A stretch of 64,000 nucleotides of DNA from Paraburkholderia caffeinitolerans (GTDB lineage Bacteria > Pseudomonadota > Gammaproteobacteria > Burkholderiales > Burkholderiaceae), in the NCBI RefSeq assembly GCF_902859945.1, contig NZ_CADIKL010000010.1, positions 62,001-126,000 of the forward strand, read 5' to 3'. How positions within the stretch are numbered: position 1 is the stretch's first letter; the number at the start of each line of letters is the position of its first letter. Positions 34,479 through 43,766 of this stretch are shown in pieces. The translations under genes were made by a program, and so were the position numbers. A model generated the notes under the pieces. The model searched no databases, was not told the DNA's origin, and worked only from the letters and a program-made list of their open reading frames with translations.

Positions 34479-35795
34479 TCAATTCGCCAGCACCGCGCCC
34501 GTCTCATCCGTACGCTTGCCGTTTCGATAGCGGCCGAGGCCGACAATGCCGATCAGTGAAATCGCCGAGAGGATCGTGAAGAACACCGCTAGCGGCAGCC
34601 ATTCGCCCTTGTAGCGGTCGGCGACCATCGTGCCGATCAGAGGCGTGGTACCGCCGGCAATGGTCACGCAGAGTTGATACGCGATCGAGATGCCGGAATA
34701 CCGCACGCGTGTCGGGAACGCCGGCGTCATGAATCCGGCGATCACGGCATAGACCGCGGACAGCGTCACCACGGCCAGCGAAATGCCGATGACGATCAGA
34801 ACCGGGCTTTGGGTGCGCACCAGCATGAACATCGGATAAGGCGCGGCCATGCACAGCAGCGCGGCAAGCGTGAGAAAGCGCGTCTCGCCCAGGCGCTCGG
34901 CAAGCAGCGCGGAGACCGGCTGCGACAGAAGCTGGATGATCGTTACGGCGAACAGGCAGTCGAGAATGAACGATTTCGACATGCCAAGGTACGTGGTGAC
35001 GTACGAGATCATGAAGGTATTCGTGAAGAAAAAGCCCGCCGATCCAATCGTGGTCGCCATCGCGGCGAGCAGAATCGGATACCACGCGGTCCGCAGCACT
35101 TCCGCAACCGGGAACTTCACCTCCTCGCGGTTCTTCTTCATGCGTTCGAACTCGGGCGACTCATTCACACCGACACGTATCACGATGCCGATGACGAGCA
35201 GAATGAAACTCGCGAGGAACGGCAGGCGCCATCCCCATGCAACAAAACTCTCGTGGTCGAGCGACGAGACCAGCCGGAACGACAGCAGCGACAGGATCAG
35301 GCCGGCCGGGCTGCCCATCTGCGGCAGCGACGCGAAAAAGGTTTTTCGTCCCTTTGGCGCATGCTCGCTTGCCATCAGCACCGCGCCGCCCCACTCGCCG
35401 CCAACCGCGACGCCCTGCAGGATACGCAGCAGCACGAGCAGGATCGGCGCCCAGACGCCGATTGTCGCGTAGCCAGGCAGGAAGCCGATCGCCGTCGTGG
35501 CGACGCCCATCATGAACATCGTCAGGATCAGCATCTTCTTGCGGCCGATCTTGTCGCCGAGATGCCCGAACACGGCGCCGCTGAGCGGCCGTGCGATGAA
35601 GCCGACGAAGAACGTCGCGAACGATGCCATCGTGCTCAGAAAATGGTTCGAGCTGGGGAAGAACACCTCGCCCAGCACAAGCGCGGCCGCGGTTGCATAC
35701 GTGTAGTAATCGTAGAATTCGACGGCCGTGCCAATGAAAGCGGCTGTTGCCGCCCGCACAGGTTGCGACTGCTGGGCTTGCTCGGAGTGGGACAT
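34479..35795 (-). CDS. MFS transporter, MHS type
   Basis: A 438-residue carrier with about twelve helices and MHS-family motifs: GTAVEFYDYYTYATAAALVLGEVFFP, GHLGDKIGRKKMLI, GVAVGGEWGGAVLMASEHAP, and LLAERLGETRFLT replacing the second DxxGRK. The full motif in the first loop and variant in the second are common. It probably imports an organic acid for the class II aldolase gene that follows at 45 bp. The gene is divergent from the AllC-like amidohydrolase at 36144, with a 348-bp gap. Substrate is not predictable. Confidence 0.88.
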   Translation of the reverse strand: MSHSEQAQQSQPVRAATAAFIGTAVEFYDYYTYATAAALVLGEVFFPSSNHFLSTMASFATFFVGFIARPLSGAVFGHLGDKIGRKKMLILTMFMMGVATTAIGFLPGYATIGVWAPILLVLLRILQGVAVGGEWGGAVLMASEHAPKGRKTFFASLPQMGSPAGLILSLLSFRLVSSLDHESFVAWGWRLPFLASFILLVIGIVIRVGVNESPEFERMKKNREEVKFPVAEVLRTAWYPILLAAMATTIGSAGFFFTNTFMISYVTTYLGMSKSFILDCLFAVTIIQLLSQPVSALLAERLGETRFLTLAALLCMAAPYPMFMLVRTQSPVLIVIGISLAVVTLSAVYAVIAGFMTPAFPTRVRYSGISIAYQLCVTIAGGTTPLIGTMVADRYKGEWLPLAVFFTILSAISLIGIVGLGRYRNGKRTDETGAVLAN

Positions 35796-36143
35796 GCGGC
35801 ACCTGATTCAGGAATGGCCTGGCTGCCGGTCATGCCGCTCGCCGTACGCGCGACATGGGACGCGCAACGCGACGGCATGACCACGAAAAATTGGGGAAGG
35901 CCTGTTTATCTGATGTCAAAATAGCTGCGTAAAATTCTATTTTCTTATTCGGCCTATAACGCAGATTTATTCTTGGGCATCGCTCGATAAGAAGATCGGC
36001 CGCCGTACGTCGCCGCGCGCTCCGCATTCGCCGGATTTATACGTCGAATAAAAATTCGGAATTAGACGGCGCATTTTTGTTAGCGGATAAAGCTTGCTCG
36101 CCAAATGTATTGGGCGAACGCGACCATGCAAGGAGAGCAAGCA
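35796..36143. other. Divergent AT-richer promoter region
   Basis: The 348-bp gap between the MHS carrier and the amidohydrolase is AT-richer from about 35880 to 36100 with several TTTA and ATAA tracts. No open frame with coding character was seen. It should contain promoters for both directions. Confidence 0.5.
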
Positions 36144-37394
36144 ATGCTGAAAGTGAACGGCGACCGGTTGTGGTCGACGCTGATGGAAATGGCCCGGATA
36201 GGCGGCACGCCAATCGGCGGTGTGCGCCGTCTCGCACTGACCGAGGAGGATGCGGCAGGCCGGATGTTGTTCTCGAAATGGTGCCTGGAAGCCGGCATGA
36301 CGCTGAGCGTCGACCGGGTCGGCAATCTGTTCGCCCGCCGGGCCGGGCGATCCGCCAACGCCAGCCCGGTCGCCAGCGGCAGCCACCTGGACACGCAACC
36401 TGAAGGCGGTCGCTTCGACGGCGTCTATGGCGTGCTGGCCGCACTGGAAGTCGTCCGCACGATGAACGATGCGGGCATCGAAACGGACAAGCCCTTTGAG
36501 ATCGTCGTGTGGACGAATGAAGAAGGCGCGCGCTTCACGCCTGCGATGCTCGGCTCGGCGGCGTACGCCGGCGTGATGCCGCTGGAGCAGGCGCTGGCCG
36601 CACAGGACGCAAGCGGCGTGTCGGTCGCGCAGGCACTGAGCGCCATCGGCTATTGCGGCGAGCGTGAAGTGCCGGGCGCCGTGTTCGATGCCTATTTCGA
36701 AGCCCATATCGAACAGGGGCCGATTCTCGAGGAAAGCGGTGTGCCGATCGGCGTCGTCACAGGCGGTCAGGCCATTCGCTGGCTCGATGTCCGGGTCAAA
36801 GGTCAGGCAGCGCACGCCGGTACGACGCCGATGCGATTCAGGCGCGACGCGATGTTCGCCGCCAGCGAAATGGCGCTCGCGCTCGAAGCGCTCGCGACAG
36901 AGTTTGCGCCGAACGGTCTCGTGACCATAGGTGAAATCGGCGTGCGCAATGCATCGCGCAATACGATCGCCGCGGACCTCACGTTCACCGTCGATCTCCG
37001 GCACCATGAAGACGCCCATATCGAAGCCATGGAAGCGGCCGTGCGCGATCGCTTCCAGGCCATCGCCGGACGCCGCGGCGTCGCCGTGGAAATTGCGCAG
37101 CATTGGGTCAGCCCCGCCATGCCGTTCGACGCGGTGTGCGTGGCCGCCGTACAGGACGCCGTCACGGCGCTCGACTATCCGAATCAGCGTATCGTCAGCG
37201 GCGCGGGACACGATGCCATTCACGTCGCCAAGCATTGCCCGACCGCGATGATCTTCATTCCGTGCGTGGACGGATTGAGTCACAACGAAGCGGAAGATGC
37301 ACTGCCGGAAGACTGCACCCGCGGCGCAGATGTGCTGCTCAACGCGGTGCTCGCCCGCATAGGTTGCTCACTTCCCGATACCCTCCCCGCTTGA
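36144..37394 (+). CDS. M20-family amidohydrolase (AllC/hydantoinase-carbamoylase type)
   Basis: A 416-residue metal-dependent hydrolase of the allantoate amidohydrolase/N-carbamoyl-L-amino-acid hydrolase group. The start has AAGGAGAG eight bases upstream. Bimetal site elements are GSHLDTQPEGGRFDGVYGVLA (H and D ligands, around residues 80-100), EEGARF for the catalytic Glu pair, HIEQGP, and the dimer-interface QAAHAGTTPMRFR motif. GAGHDA and PCVDGLSHNEAE close the site. Such enzymes release ammonia and CO2 or carbamoyl groups from ureido acids. Related enzymes in Burkholderia act on allantoate, ureidoglycine or beta-ureidopropionate. The context does not select one. A Fic-like gene follows at 44 bp. 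Confidence 0.88.
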   Translation: MLKVNGDRLWSTLMEMARIGGTPIGGVRRLALTEEDAAGRMLFSKWCLEAGMTLSVDRVGNLFARRAGRSANASPVASGSHLDTQPEGGRFDGVYGVLAALEVVRTMNDAGIETDKPFEIVVWTNEEGARFTPAMLGSAAYAGVMPLEQALAAQDASGVSVAQALSAIGYCGEREVPGAVFDAYFEAHIEQGPILEESGVPIGVVTGGQAIRWLDVRVKGQAAHAGTTPMRFRRDAMFAASEMALALEALATEFAPNGLVTIGEIGVRNASRNTIAADLTFTVDLRHHEDAHIEAMEAAVRDRFQAIAGRRGVAVEIAQHWVSPAMPFDAVCVAAVQDAVTALDYPNQRIVSGAGHDAIHVAKHCPTAMIFIPCVDGLSHNEAEDALPEDCTRGADVLLNAVLARIGCSLPDTLPA

Positions 37395-37438
37395 TCACCT
37401 AAGATAGGATTTCCGCCGTCGAGACAAGGAAAAATCTT

Positions 37439-38056
37439 ATGGGATTTGGATACCAGGACGTCGTCGATTGCAATCGCGTCATCACGGGGCACGGCAACCT
37501 GAGTGTCAGCCGGCGCGGTCAGCACAACCTCACTGCGTATTTCGGCGGCGGAGAGATCAGCGCGAACGTTGCCAACATCTGCCAGGCCGCGCACGCAATC
37601 GTGACCCGGCAATACTTCGACGACGGGAACCATCGCACCGGCGTACTCCTGATCTACACGGTCCTCATCAGAAAGTGCATGCTGGTGTCGCGCAAAAAGG
37701 CTTATCAGGTCTATGCCTTCCTGGACGAAGCGTTTCACCGCTCGCAAACCGGCAAGCAAAGCAATCTCGACACGATGACGAACTTTATCGAATCCGGTGG
37801 CTTCATGAAGCTCAAGGAGCGTCACGATCTTGTCGACGAATATGTGGGTAAAAAGGAAGCGGAAGTTCTCGCGCTGAACGAATTGCTGCCGAACCTCGCC
37901 AGGGCGCCTCAGAAGCCAAGAGAAGGGGTGGAGTTCACCGAGGCCATGCGGCAGCAGATCAAGGAAAACAATGCGGAACTCAAGGCCTGGCGTGAAAAGC
38001 GCCGGATTTTCATGGACATCAAGGGCGGAACGGCCAGCCACTCTTCGGATCAGTGA
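37439..38056 (+). CDS. Fic/DOC-like domain protein with altered core motif
   Basis: A 205-residue protein. The segment TRQYFDDGNHRTGVLLIY (residues 56-73) resembles the Fic motif HPFxDGNGRTG, but the catalytic His is Gln (Q58) and the loop Gly is His (H65). Fic proteins transfer AMP or other groups to target proteins, using that His. Helices around it (SANVANICQAAHAIV and VLIRKC...AFLDEAFHRS) fit the Fic fold. The last 80 residues are charged and coil-like with no domain. AAGGA lies upstream of the ATG. It may be a catalytically dead or reprogrammed Fic, or an unrelated fold with a chance match. It may be co-transcribed with the amidohydrolase at 44 bp. Confidence 0.55.
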   Translation: MGFGYQDVVDCNRVITGHGNLSVSRRGQHNLTAYFGGGEISANVANICQAAHAIVTRQYFDDGNHRTGVLLIYTVLIRKCMLVSRKKAYQVYAFLDEAFHRSQTGKQSNLDTMTNFIESGGFMKLKERHDLVDEYVGKKEAEVLALNELLPNLARAPQKPREGVEFTEAMRQQIKENNAELKAWREKRRIFMDIKGGTASHSSDQ

Positions 38057-38402
38057 ATCTGATGCAGCGGCGCGCAAGCGCAACTGATTCAGCGGTTGAG
38101 ATGGCGAAAACGAGTTCCAGAGCACCCCACGCATAAATCGCCAACTTGCTGCACTCCCCCCACGCATCGACTCCGTCCGGCAAGCAGAAGAACTAGCCCC
38201 GCTTGCGGGGCGAAACCGTTCGGCAGGGATTTTAGCGGGCCCGCGCAGAGTGGCTCGCGAGCATCCGCACTCGCACCCTCAACCACGCCGCAACAAACTT
38301 TACACGTCGTTACACGCGGGCAGCGGACGGACCGCCGAGCTTTCCTTATACTCCCGCGCATCTGCCTTCCTGATCATGCTCGCCGCGCCCAATGCGACGC
38401 CG
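38057..38402. other. Intergenic region with a GC-rich hairpin
   Basis: No gene was recognised in 346 bp. A GCCCCGC/GCGGGGC stem at 38196-38211 with a two- to four-base loop is present but no T run follows on the plus strand. The later half should hold the promoter of the lipoprotein gene. Confidence 0.45.
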
Positions 38403-39038
38403 ATGCACACCAAACCCATGACCATGCTCTCTACCCAGTCCACCCTGATCGTCGCCCTTGCTGCCGCCGCCAGCCTTTCGCTTTCGGCGTGCGTCGCGCC
38501 CGGTTATCCGCAGGGCTATACGCCGTACGGCGCGCAGCAAGGCTACCAGGGCCAGCCGGTCTATGCGCAACCGGGCACCGTGCAACAGCCGTATCAGCAG
38601 CAGCCCTATCAACAGCAACAGCAGCAGTATCAGCAACCGTACGACACACAAAACAACGGCCAGTACGACTCGCAGTATGGCAATCAGAACGGCGGCCAAT
38701 ACGGCACACAGTACGGCACCATCACGAACATTCGCGCAGTCAGCAACGCCACGGGCGCTTCGGGCATCGCCGGCACCGTGGTGGGCGCGCTGGTGGGCGG
38801 CGTGGTGGGCAATCAGTTCGGCGGCGGCCACGGTCGCGATGTGGCGACGGTTGTCGGTGCGCTAGGCGGCGCCTATGCGGGCAACCAGGTCGGCCAGCGC
38901 ATGGGTCAGCCCGCGGGTTATCGCATCGACGTTCAACTGAGCGACAATTCGATGCGCTCGTTCGACGTGCCGACGCCGGGTGACCTGCACCCCGGCGACC
39001 GCGTCCAGGTGAATGGCAGCCAGCTTTCGCGCTATTGA
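38403..39038 (+). CDS. Glycine-zipper outer membrane lipoprotein (SlyB/Pcp-like)
   Basis: A protein of about 211 residues. A lipobox SLSACVAP indicates acylation at Cys after the signal peptide. A Gln/Tyr/Pro-rich stretch follows (QQPYQQQPYQQQQQQYQQPY), then the 2TM glycine-zipper: GIAGTVVGALVGGVVGNQFGGGHGRDVATVVGALGGAYAGNQVGQ (about residues 120-165). The end has YRIDVQLSDNSMRSFDV, typical of SlyB/Pcp proteins. It should sit in the outer membrane with its C-terminus in the periplasm. Several in-frame ATGs (38376, 38403, 38418, 38424) lack a clear ribosome site, so the start is uncertain. Confidence 0.82.
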   Translation: MHTKPMTMLSTQSTLIVALAAAASLSLSACVAPGYPQGYTPYGAQQGYQGQPVYAQPGTVQQPYQQQPYQQQQQQYQQPYDTQNNGQYDSQYGNQNGGQYGTQYGTITNIRAVSNATGASGIAGTVVGALVGGVVGNQFGGGHGRDVATVVGALGGAYAGNQVGQRMGQPAGYRIDVQLSDNSMRSFDVPTPGDLHPGDRVQVNGSQLSRY

Positions 39039-39106
39039 CGTAAAAACGCGTGAACGCGTGAACGCGGGATGGCTCATGGCGTGGCCGCCGGGCAGCCATG
39101 CCACCA

Positions 39107-39142
39107 CGCAGTATTCCTCGCAGTATTCCTCGCAGTAGTCCT
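39107..39142. repeat. Three tandem copies of a 12-bp unit
   Basis: CGCAGTATTCCT occurs twice, followed by CGCAGTAGTCCT with one change. The array begins two bases beyond the NCS1 stop codon on the minus strand, in its 3' untranslated region. Copy number could vary by slippage. Confidence 0.7.
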
Positions 39143-39143
39143 A

Positions 39144-40733
39144 TTACTCGGCAAACTCCTCAACGTACTCGCGATTGCCTGCGTATTCAGGCACGCGGCG
39201 CGCATCGCGCTCATCCAGCGCTTTTACCGCAGCCGGTGCGGGCGTGGCGGCAAATGCCTGCCCCCGCATGCCGCGCACGAAGCGGCGTCCGTTGGGCCCG
39301 TACACCGCATCGGGTTCCGGGAACATCCACAGCAGCGCCAGATACAGCGCGCCGCCCACGATCAGCGAAACCGGCACGCTCAGGTCACAGCCGCCCGCGA
39401 GGTTGCCCAGCGGCCCGACGAACTGCCCCGGCAGATTCACGAACGACAGCCCAATAAACGCAGCCGGCAGCCACGCGCCCATCGCACGCAGATTCCAGCC
39501 ACGCGTGAACCAGTAATGGCCGCCGCTCCCGCCGCGATTGAAGATCTGCAGATCGTCGGCGAGATAGAAGCCGCGGCGCTGCAGGAAGCCAATCACCATG
39601 ATCGCCATCCAAGGGCAGCTAAAGGTGTCGATGAGCGTCGAGAACGTCGAGACGCTTTCCACCAGATTGAACGCGAAGCGGCCCGCGAAGATGAAGCCGA
39701 TAGCAAGCGTGCCGATCAGCAGCGTCGCCCGCACACGGTCGAGCAGCTTGGGGAACATGCTCGACATGTCGAGGCCCGTGCCGTACAGCGCGGTGGTGCC
39801 CGTCGACATCCCGCCGATGATGGCGATCAGGCACATCGGCAACAGGAACCAGCGCGGCGAAACCGCGAGCAGCCCGCCCACATAATCGTTCGAGGTGATA
39901 TAGCTGGGCGCGTGCGTGGCGATGATGGTGGCCGTGGCGAGGCCGAAGAAGAACGGCACGAAGGTGGCGATCTGCGCAGCGAATACGGCGCCCATGACGC
40001 GATGGCGCGGCGTGGTTTCGGGAATGTAGCGTGCCCAGTCGCCGAGCGTCGAAGCGAACGAAACCGGGTTGCTCAGCGCGACGAGCACGGAGCCCACGAA
40101 CGCGGCCCAGAAGCCCGCGCCGCCCTCTTGCAGCGTGCCCGCGTAGTTGATGTCGAACGTGCCCGCGAACGCAAACGCGCCGACGATGAACATGAGGCTC
40201 GCGGCCCACACGGCAATCTTGTTCACCCACAGCATGAAGCGGAACCCGTAGATGCAGACCACCAGCACGAGCACCGCGAAGATCATGTACGCGGTGCCGA
40301 GCGTCCAACGGTTCACCGGCACGCCCGCGAGGGTGTGCGCGCCGCCCACGAGCGCATCGCCCGAGCTCCACACCGCCAGCGAGAAGAACGCAATCGAAGT
40401 CAGCAGCGCGAGAAACGAGCCGACGATCCGTCCGTGAATGCCGAAGTGCGCGCCCGAGGAAACCGGATCGCTCGTGCCGTTGCGCGGCCCGAACAAACTC
40501 ATGGGCGCGAGAATGCAGGTACCCACGAGCACGCCCAGCACGATCGCCCACACGCTCGCCTTGAACGAGAGGCCCACCAGCACGGGAAAACTGCCGAGCA
40601 CCGAAGTGGAGAAAGTATTGCAGCCGCCGAACAGCAGCCGGAAGAGATCGATGGGGCGCGCATAGCGCGAAGCATCGGGAATGCGTTCGAAGCCGAATGC
40701 TTCGATCTGCGTAATACTGGTATTTTCAGCCAT
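39144..40733 (-). CDS. NCS1-family permease (cytosine/purine/allantoin type)
   Basis: A 529-residue inner-membrane transporter with about twelve helices. NCS1 marks include GFERIPDASRYARPIDLFRLLFGGCNTFSTSVLGSFPV at the N-terminus, NPVSFASTLGDWARYIP near residue 223, the substrate-helix regions YITSNDYVGGLL and WMAIMVIGFLQRR near residue 375. Substrates in the family include cytosine, allantoin, hydantoins, uracil and related bases. Neighbours on the same strand (LysR, FAD oxidoreductase, cupin) suggest uptake of an amine or guanidino compound instead; this is inferred. The stop codon is followed by a three-copy 12-bp repeat. Confidence 0.9.
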   Translation of the reverse strand: MAENTSITQIEAFGFERIPDASRYARPIDLFRLLFGGCNTFSTSVLGSFPVLVGLSFKASVWAIVLGVLVGTCILAPMSLFGPRNGTSDPVSSGAHFGIHGRIVGSFLALLTSIAFFSLAVWSSGDALVGGAHTLAGVPVNRWTLGTAYMIFAVLVLVVCIYGFRFMLWVNKIAVWAASLMFIVGAFAFAGTFDINYAGTLQEGGAGFWAAFVGSVLVALSNPVSFASTLGDWARYIPETTPRHRVMGAVFAAQIATFVPFFFGLATATIIATHAPSYITSNDYVGGLLAVSPRWFLLPMCLIAIIGGMSTGTTALYGTGLDMSSMFPKLLDRVRATLLIGTLAIGFIFAGRFAFNLVESVSTFSTLIDTFSCPWMAIMVIGFLQRRGFYLADDLQIFNRGGSGGHYWFTRGWNLRAMGAWLPAAFIGLSFVNLPGQFVGPLGNLAGGCDLSVPVSLIVGGALYLALLWMFPEPDAVYGPNGRRFVRGMRGQAFAATPAPAAVKALDERDARRVPEYAGNREYVEEFAE

Positions 40734-40896
40734 GATGTCTCACTCCTTGGAGCACCGGCACGGTACCGCGCCCCGAGGATCGCTCGAGAGCCGGCCGGTG
40801 CAAGTCTCAGGCGGTCACTCTAAATGAGCCGAGTGCGCGCCATATTGCGTATTTAGAATGTTCACTTCGTGCTTGCGCGATGTATTGCCGAGCACT

Positions 40897-41829
40897 TCAC
40901 GCGCACGCAGGTTCCTCTTGCTCCAGGACGCGCGCGCCGTACACATTGAGCAGGTCGTCGCAGAAGGCGCGCACGATCGGCTTGTCCGCCGCGCCGCGTT
41001 TGATCGCGAGATGCAGCGGCACGTCGAAGCCGAACGCCGAACGCCCGAGCACGCGAATCAGCCCGCGCTGCTCGAAGCTCTGCGCGTGATGCTCGGGCAG
41101 ATAGCCGATATGGCTGCCCGAGAGAATCAGCACGGTGGCGGCGTCGATGCTGTCCGCGATGGCGGTCACCTGCCGCTCGCCGATGCTCGCAAGCTCTTCG
41201 GGCACCGGGTAGCTGCGCCAGATCCAGTCGTGCGCACGCAGGTCGTCGAGCGTGACGTGCGGCTCCGCGTGAAAGAGCGGATGCCCGCGCCCGCAGCAGA
41301 TCACCTGGCGCTCACTGAATAGCTCGGTATAAGTGAGCCCGGCCACGCGGTGCCAGAAGTAGCCAATCGCGAGATCGAGCTGCTGATTCACGAGGCTTTC
41401 TTCGAGTTCCTGCGGCGGCGCGACCCGCATCGCGAAGCGCACGGCCTGATCGCGCTTGCGAAATGCGCCGATGGCCTCGGCAAGCCGGGCGTTCTCCACC
41501 TGCGAGGCCTGCCCGATCAAGCCGATCGAGAGCGTGCCCACGAGCTTGCGGTCGATGTCGCGCACCTGCGCAACGAATTGCGAAGTCGCCGCCAGCAGCG
41601 CGCGCGCCGAAGCCACGAAGCGCTCGCCCTTCGACGTCAGACGAAAGCCGCCGCGCCCGCGCTCGCACAGCGTGAAGCCTACGCGCGCCTCGAGCGCGGA
41701 AAGCTGCGAGCTGATAGTCGACTGGCGCACGCCGAGCGTGGCTTCGGCGGCGGTGATACCGCGCGCGTCCACCACCGCGAGGAAGACCCGCACGAGGCGC
41801 AGGTCGAGGTCAGAGGTATTGGAAAACAT
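40897..41829 (-). CDS. LysR-family transcriptional regulator
   Basis: A 310-residue LysR protein with the HTH around FLAVVDARGITAAEATLGVRQSTISSQLSALEARVG (residues 15-50) and an effector domain from residue 95. It sits between the FAD oxidoreductase gene (18 bp upstream) and the NCS1 permease gene (163 bp downstream) on the same strand. It is therefore likely part of the cupin-oxidoreductase-LysR transcript, and could control that operon or the permease. Ligand unknown. Confidence 0.88.
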   Translation of the reverse strand: MFSNTSDLDLRLVRVFLAVVDARGITAAEATLGVRQSTISSQLSALEARVGFTLCERGRGGFRLTSKGERFVASARALLAATSQFVAQVRDIDRKLVGTLSIGLIGQASQVENARLAEAIGAFRKRDQAVRFAMRVAPPQELEESLVNQQLDLAIGYFWHRVAGLTYTELFSERQVICCGRGHPLFHAEPHVTLDDLRAHDWIWRSYPVPEELASIGERQVTAIADSIDAATVLILSGSHIGYLPEHHAQSFEQRGLIRVLGRSAFGFDVPLHLAIKRGAADKPIVRAFCDDLLNVYGARVLEQEEPACA

Positions 41830-41847
41830 GCCGACTCACATCGCGAC

Positions 41848-43314
41848 TTACATCGGAAAGCCCATGGCCTTGATGCCCTTGATCCACGCGCGTTTCCAGC
41901 CGCCTTCGGCATCGGCGCCATCGAACGCATGGAACGTGACCTTCGCCGCCAGCCAGCGCACCGGCTCGGGCGGAATATAGGTCGGGCTCAGCTTGGCGAT
42001 ATCGAGCTCCTGCTCCGGGCTGCTGCGGCCGAACAGGATATTGAGGCCCATGAACGCGCCGAAGCGGCTGGCCGCCACGCCAAAACCCGTGTAGCCCGCC
42101 ACGAACACGCCCTTGCCGCCGAGGTAGCGCTTGGCGAACACCGAGCCGCGCGAGCAATAGTCGATCGGGCCGCCCCAGGCGTGCGAGAAGCGCACGTCGG
42201 AGAGCTGCGGGAAGGTCTTGTAGAACGCTTCCGCGAGCCGGTAGTAGGTTTCGCGCTGCCCGTCCTGCGCCGGATTCGGATCGCCATCGAAGTGATAGCT
42301 CACGAGACCGCCGAAGATAATGTTGTTGTTCTTGGTGAGGCGGAAATAATTGAGCTGCGTGCGCGTGTCGTAAATGCCCTGGCGGTTTTTCCAGCCAATC
42401 CGCGCAAGCTGTTCTTCAGTCAGCGGCTCGGTGGCGAGCACGTGATCGCGCACCTGCAGCACGCGCCGGTTGATATCGGGAATGCCGACCTTGGCCGTGC
42501 CGCTGCCGAACAACACGCGCGGCGCGCGCACGCTGCCGTCGAGCGTTTTGACGAAGACGGTCTCGCCCTCATCCTTCACGCTCGTGAGCGGCGAGTACTC
42601 GTAAAGCCGCACGCCGAGCGCAAGCGCCGCGCGCTTGAGGCCCCACGCAAGCTTGGCGGGATGCACGATGCCGCTGCGGTTACGCGACCACAGCGCGCCC
42701 GCGAACAACGGCGAATCCAGTTGCTCGCGCGTGGCCTGCTCGCCCAGCAGCACCACGTCGTGGCCGTGCTGCTTGTGCAGATCGTAGTCGGCGCGCAGAT
42801 GCTCGACGTGGTCGGGGTCCACCGCCACCGTCATTTCGCCGTTCCATTCGATGTCCGCGTCGATGCCGTAGCGCTTGAGCGTTTCTTCGAAACCGTCCAG
42901 ATTGCGATGGCCGAATTCCTCGAGCTGGTCGATGTCGTTCGGGAACACGCGCACCGCGTTGGGCAGGCCGTGCATCACCGAAGTGGAGATGATGCCGCCC
43001 GCGCGCCCCGACGCGCCGTGAGCTACGCGGCCGGCTTCTATCACCACCACGTCGAGCTCGGGCATCTGCTCCTTCGCCTGCACAGCGGCCCACAAGCCCG
43101 TGAAGCCGCCGCCCACGATCAGCAGGTCCGCCTTGGTGTCGCGCGTGAGTTTGGGCTCGGCCGGCGGCTGGTCCGGATTGTCGAGCCAGTACGGCGAGAG
43201 CTTGGTGCGCGAGAGCGCATCTTCGACGCTCAACGCGTCAGGCTTGCGTGCCGCCTGACGCGCGGCGGCGGGCGCCGGCATGCCGGCTTCGTAGAGTTGC
43301 GCGCTTTTACTCAT
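41848..43314 (-). CDS. FAD-dependent oxidoreductase, DAO/PuuB-like
   Basis: A 488-residue flavoprotein of the D-amino-acid oxidase (DAO) fold. The FAD Rossmann motif is LLIVGGGFTGLWAAVQAKE (residues about 64-82), followed by VVVIEAGRVAHGASGRAGG and the late GVFVAGYTGFGVAASRFGA segment. It resembles the gamma-glutamylputrescine oxidoreductase/glycine oxidase group, which removes an amino group to leave an aldehyde or oxoacid. The ATG at 43314 is preferred to a longer frame for family fit. The cupin gene lies 107 bp upstream. Across the divergent gap lie a guanidinobutyrase and an ALDH, so an amine or guanidino amine substrate is a good guess. Confidence 0.84.
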   Translation of the reverse strand: MSKSAQLYEAGMPAPAAARQAARKPDALSVEDALSRTKLSPYWLDNPDQPPAEPKLTRDTKADLLIVGGGFTGLWAAVQAKEQMPELDVVVIEAGRVAHGASGRAGGIISTSVMHGLPNAVRVFPNDIDQLEEFGHRNLDGFEETLKRYGIDADIEWNGEMTVAVDPDHVEHLRADYDLHKQHGHDVVLLGEQATREQLDSPLFAGALWSRNRSGIVHPAKLAWGLKRAALALGVRLYEYSPLTSVKDEGETVFVKTLDGSVRAPRVLFGSGTAKVGIPDINRRVLQVRDHVLATEPLTEEQLARIGWKNRQGIYDTRTQLNYFRLTKNNNIIFGGLVSYHFDGDPNPAQDGQRETYYRLAEAFYKTFPQLSDVRFSHAWGGPIDYCSRGSVFAKRYLGGKGVFVAGYTGFGVAASRFGAFMGLNILFGRSSPEQELDIAKLSPTYIPPEPVRWLAAKVTFHAFDGADAEGGWKRAWIKGIKAMGFPM

Positions 43315-43421
43315 GATGGACTTCACTGCTTGAGGCGTGAGGGGACGATGCCGCCCCGCAAGGGACGGCACGGCTTGACGCGGTTCCGGGTTTAATTGCT
43401 GGCTTAAAGCCTATTTAGGGC

Positions 43422-43766
43422 TTATTGCTTTTCGAGCAGAACGTAGAACTTCTTGGCGTCTTCGAGGGTTTCCCAGCGGCCGGCAAAGCCCGCCGGCAGC
43501 AGATAACCTTCGCCCGCCTTGAATTCCTTGCGGCCGCCGTTTACGTCGGTCAGCGCGATCTTGCCTTCGACGAGCCACACGGCTTCGTCGGCGGACGTCT
43601 CGGGGAACTCCACCGAGCCGACCTTGCCTTCCCACCAGCCGATCACGTACTTACCGCTCTGTCCCTCAGCGGCGCGCCAGTCGCTTTCGTCCATGCCGAA
43701 ATCGAGTTTGGTGAATTCGCCCAGGCCTGCGCCCAGTTGCACGATGTCTTGAATCAGCTTGCTCAT
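43422..43766 (-). CDS. Cupin-domain protein (DUF861 type)
   Basis: A 114-residue small beta-barrel protein with a single cupin fold. GKVGSVEFPETSADEAVWLVEGKIALTD is the first cupin motif and GEGYLLPAGFAGRWETLEDAKKFYVLL the second. The usual metal-binding His residues are largely absent, as in many DUF861 proteins linked to ureide or amine oxidation. It is first in the operon with the FAD oxidoreductase, LysR and NCS1 permease, and divergent from the LuxR-type gene. Enzyme or sensor role unclear. Confidence 0.85.
   Translation of the reverse strand: MSKLIQDIVQLGAGLGEFTKLDFGMDESDWRAAEGQSGKYVIGWWEGKVGSVEFPETSADEAVWLVEGKIALTDVNGGRKEFKAGEGYLLPAGFAGRWETLEDAKKFYVLLEKQ

Noticed and set aside
38196-38211. 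GCCCCGC/GCGGGGC hairpin as terminator of the Fic-like gene
   Set aside because: The loop would be only two to four bases and there is no downstream U tract; recorded only as part of the intergenic region.
41350-43395. 681-codon plus-strand open frame across the FAD oxidoreductase
   Set aside because: The minus-strand product has a full FAD fold. The plus product is an Arg/His/Ala-rich shadow with no motif.
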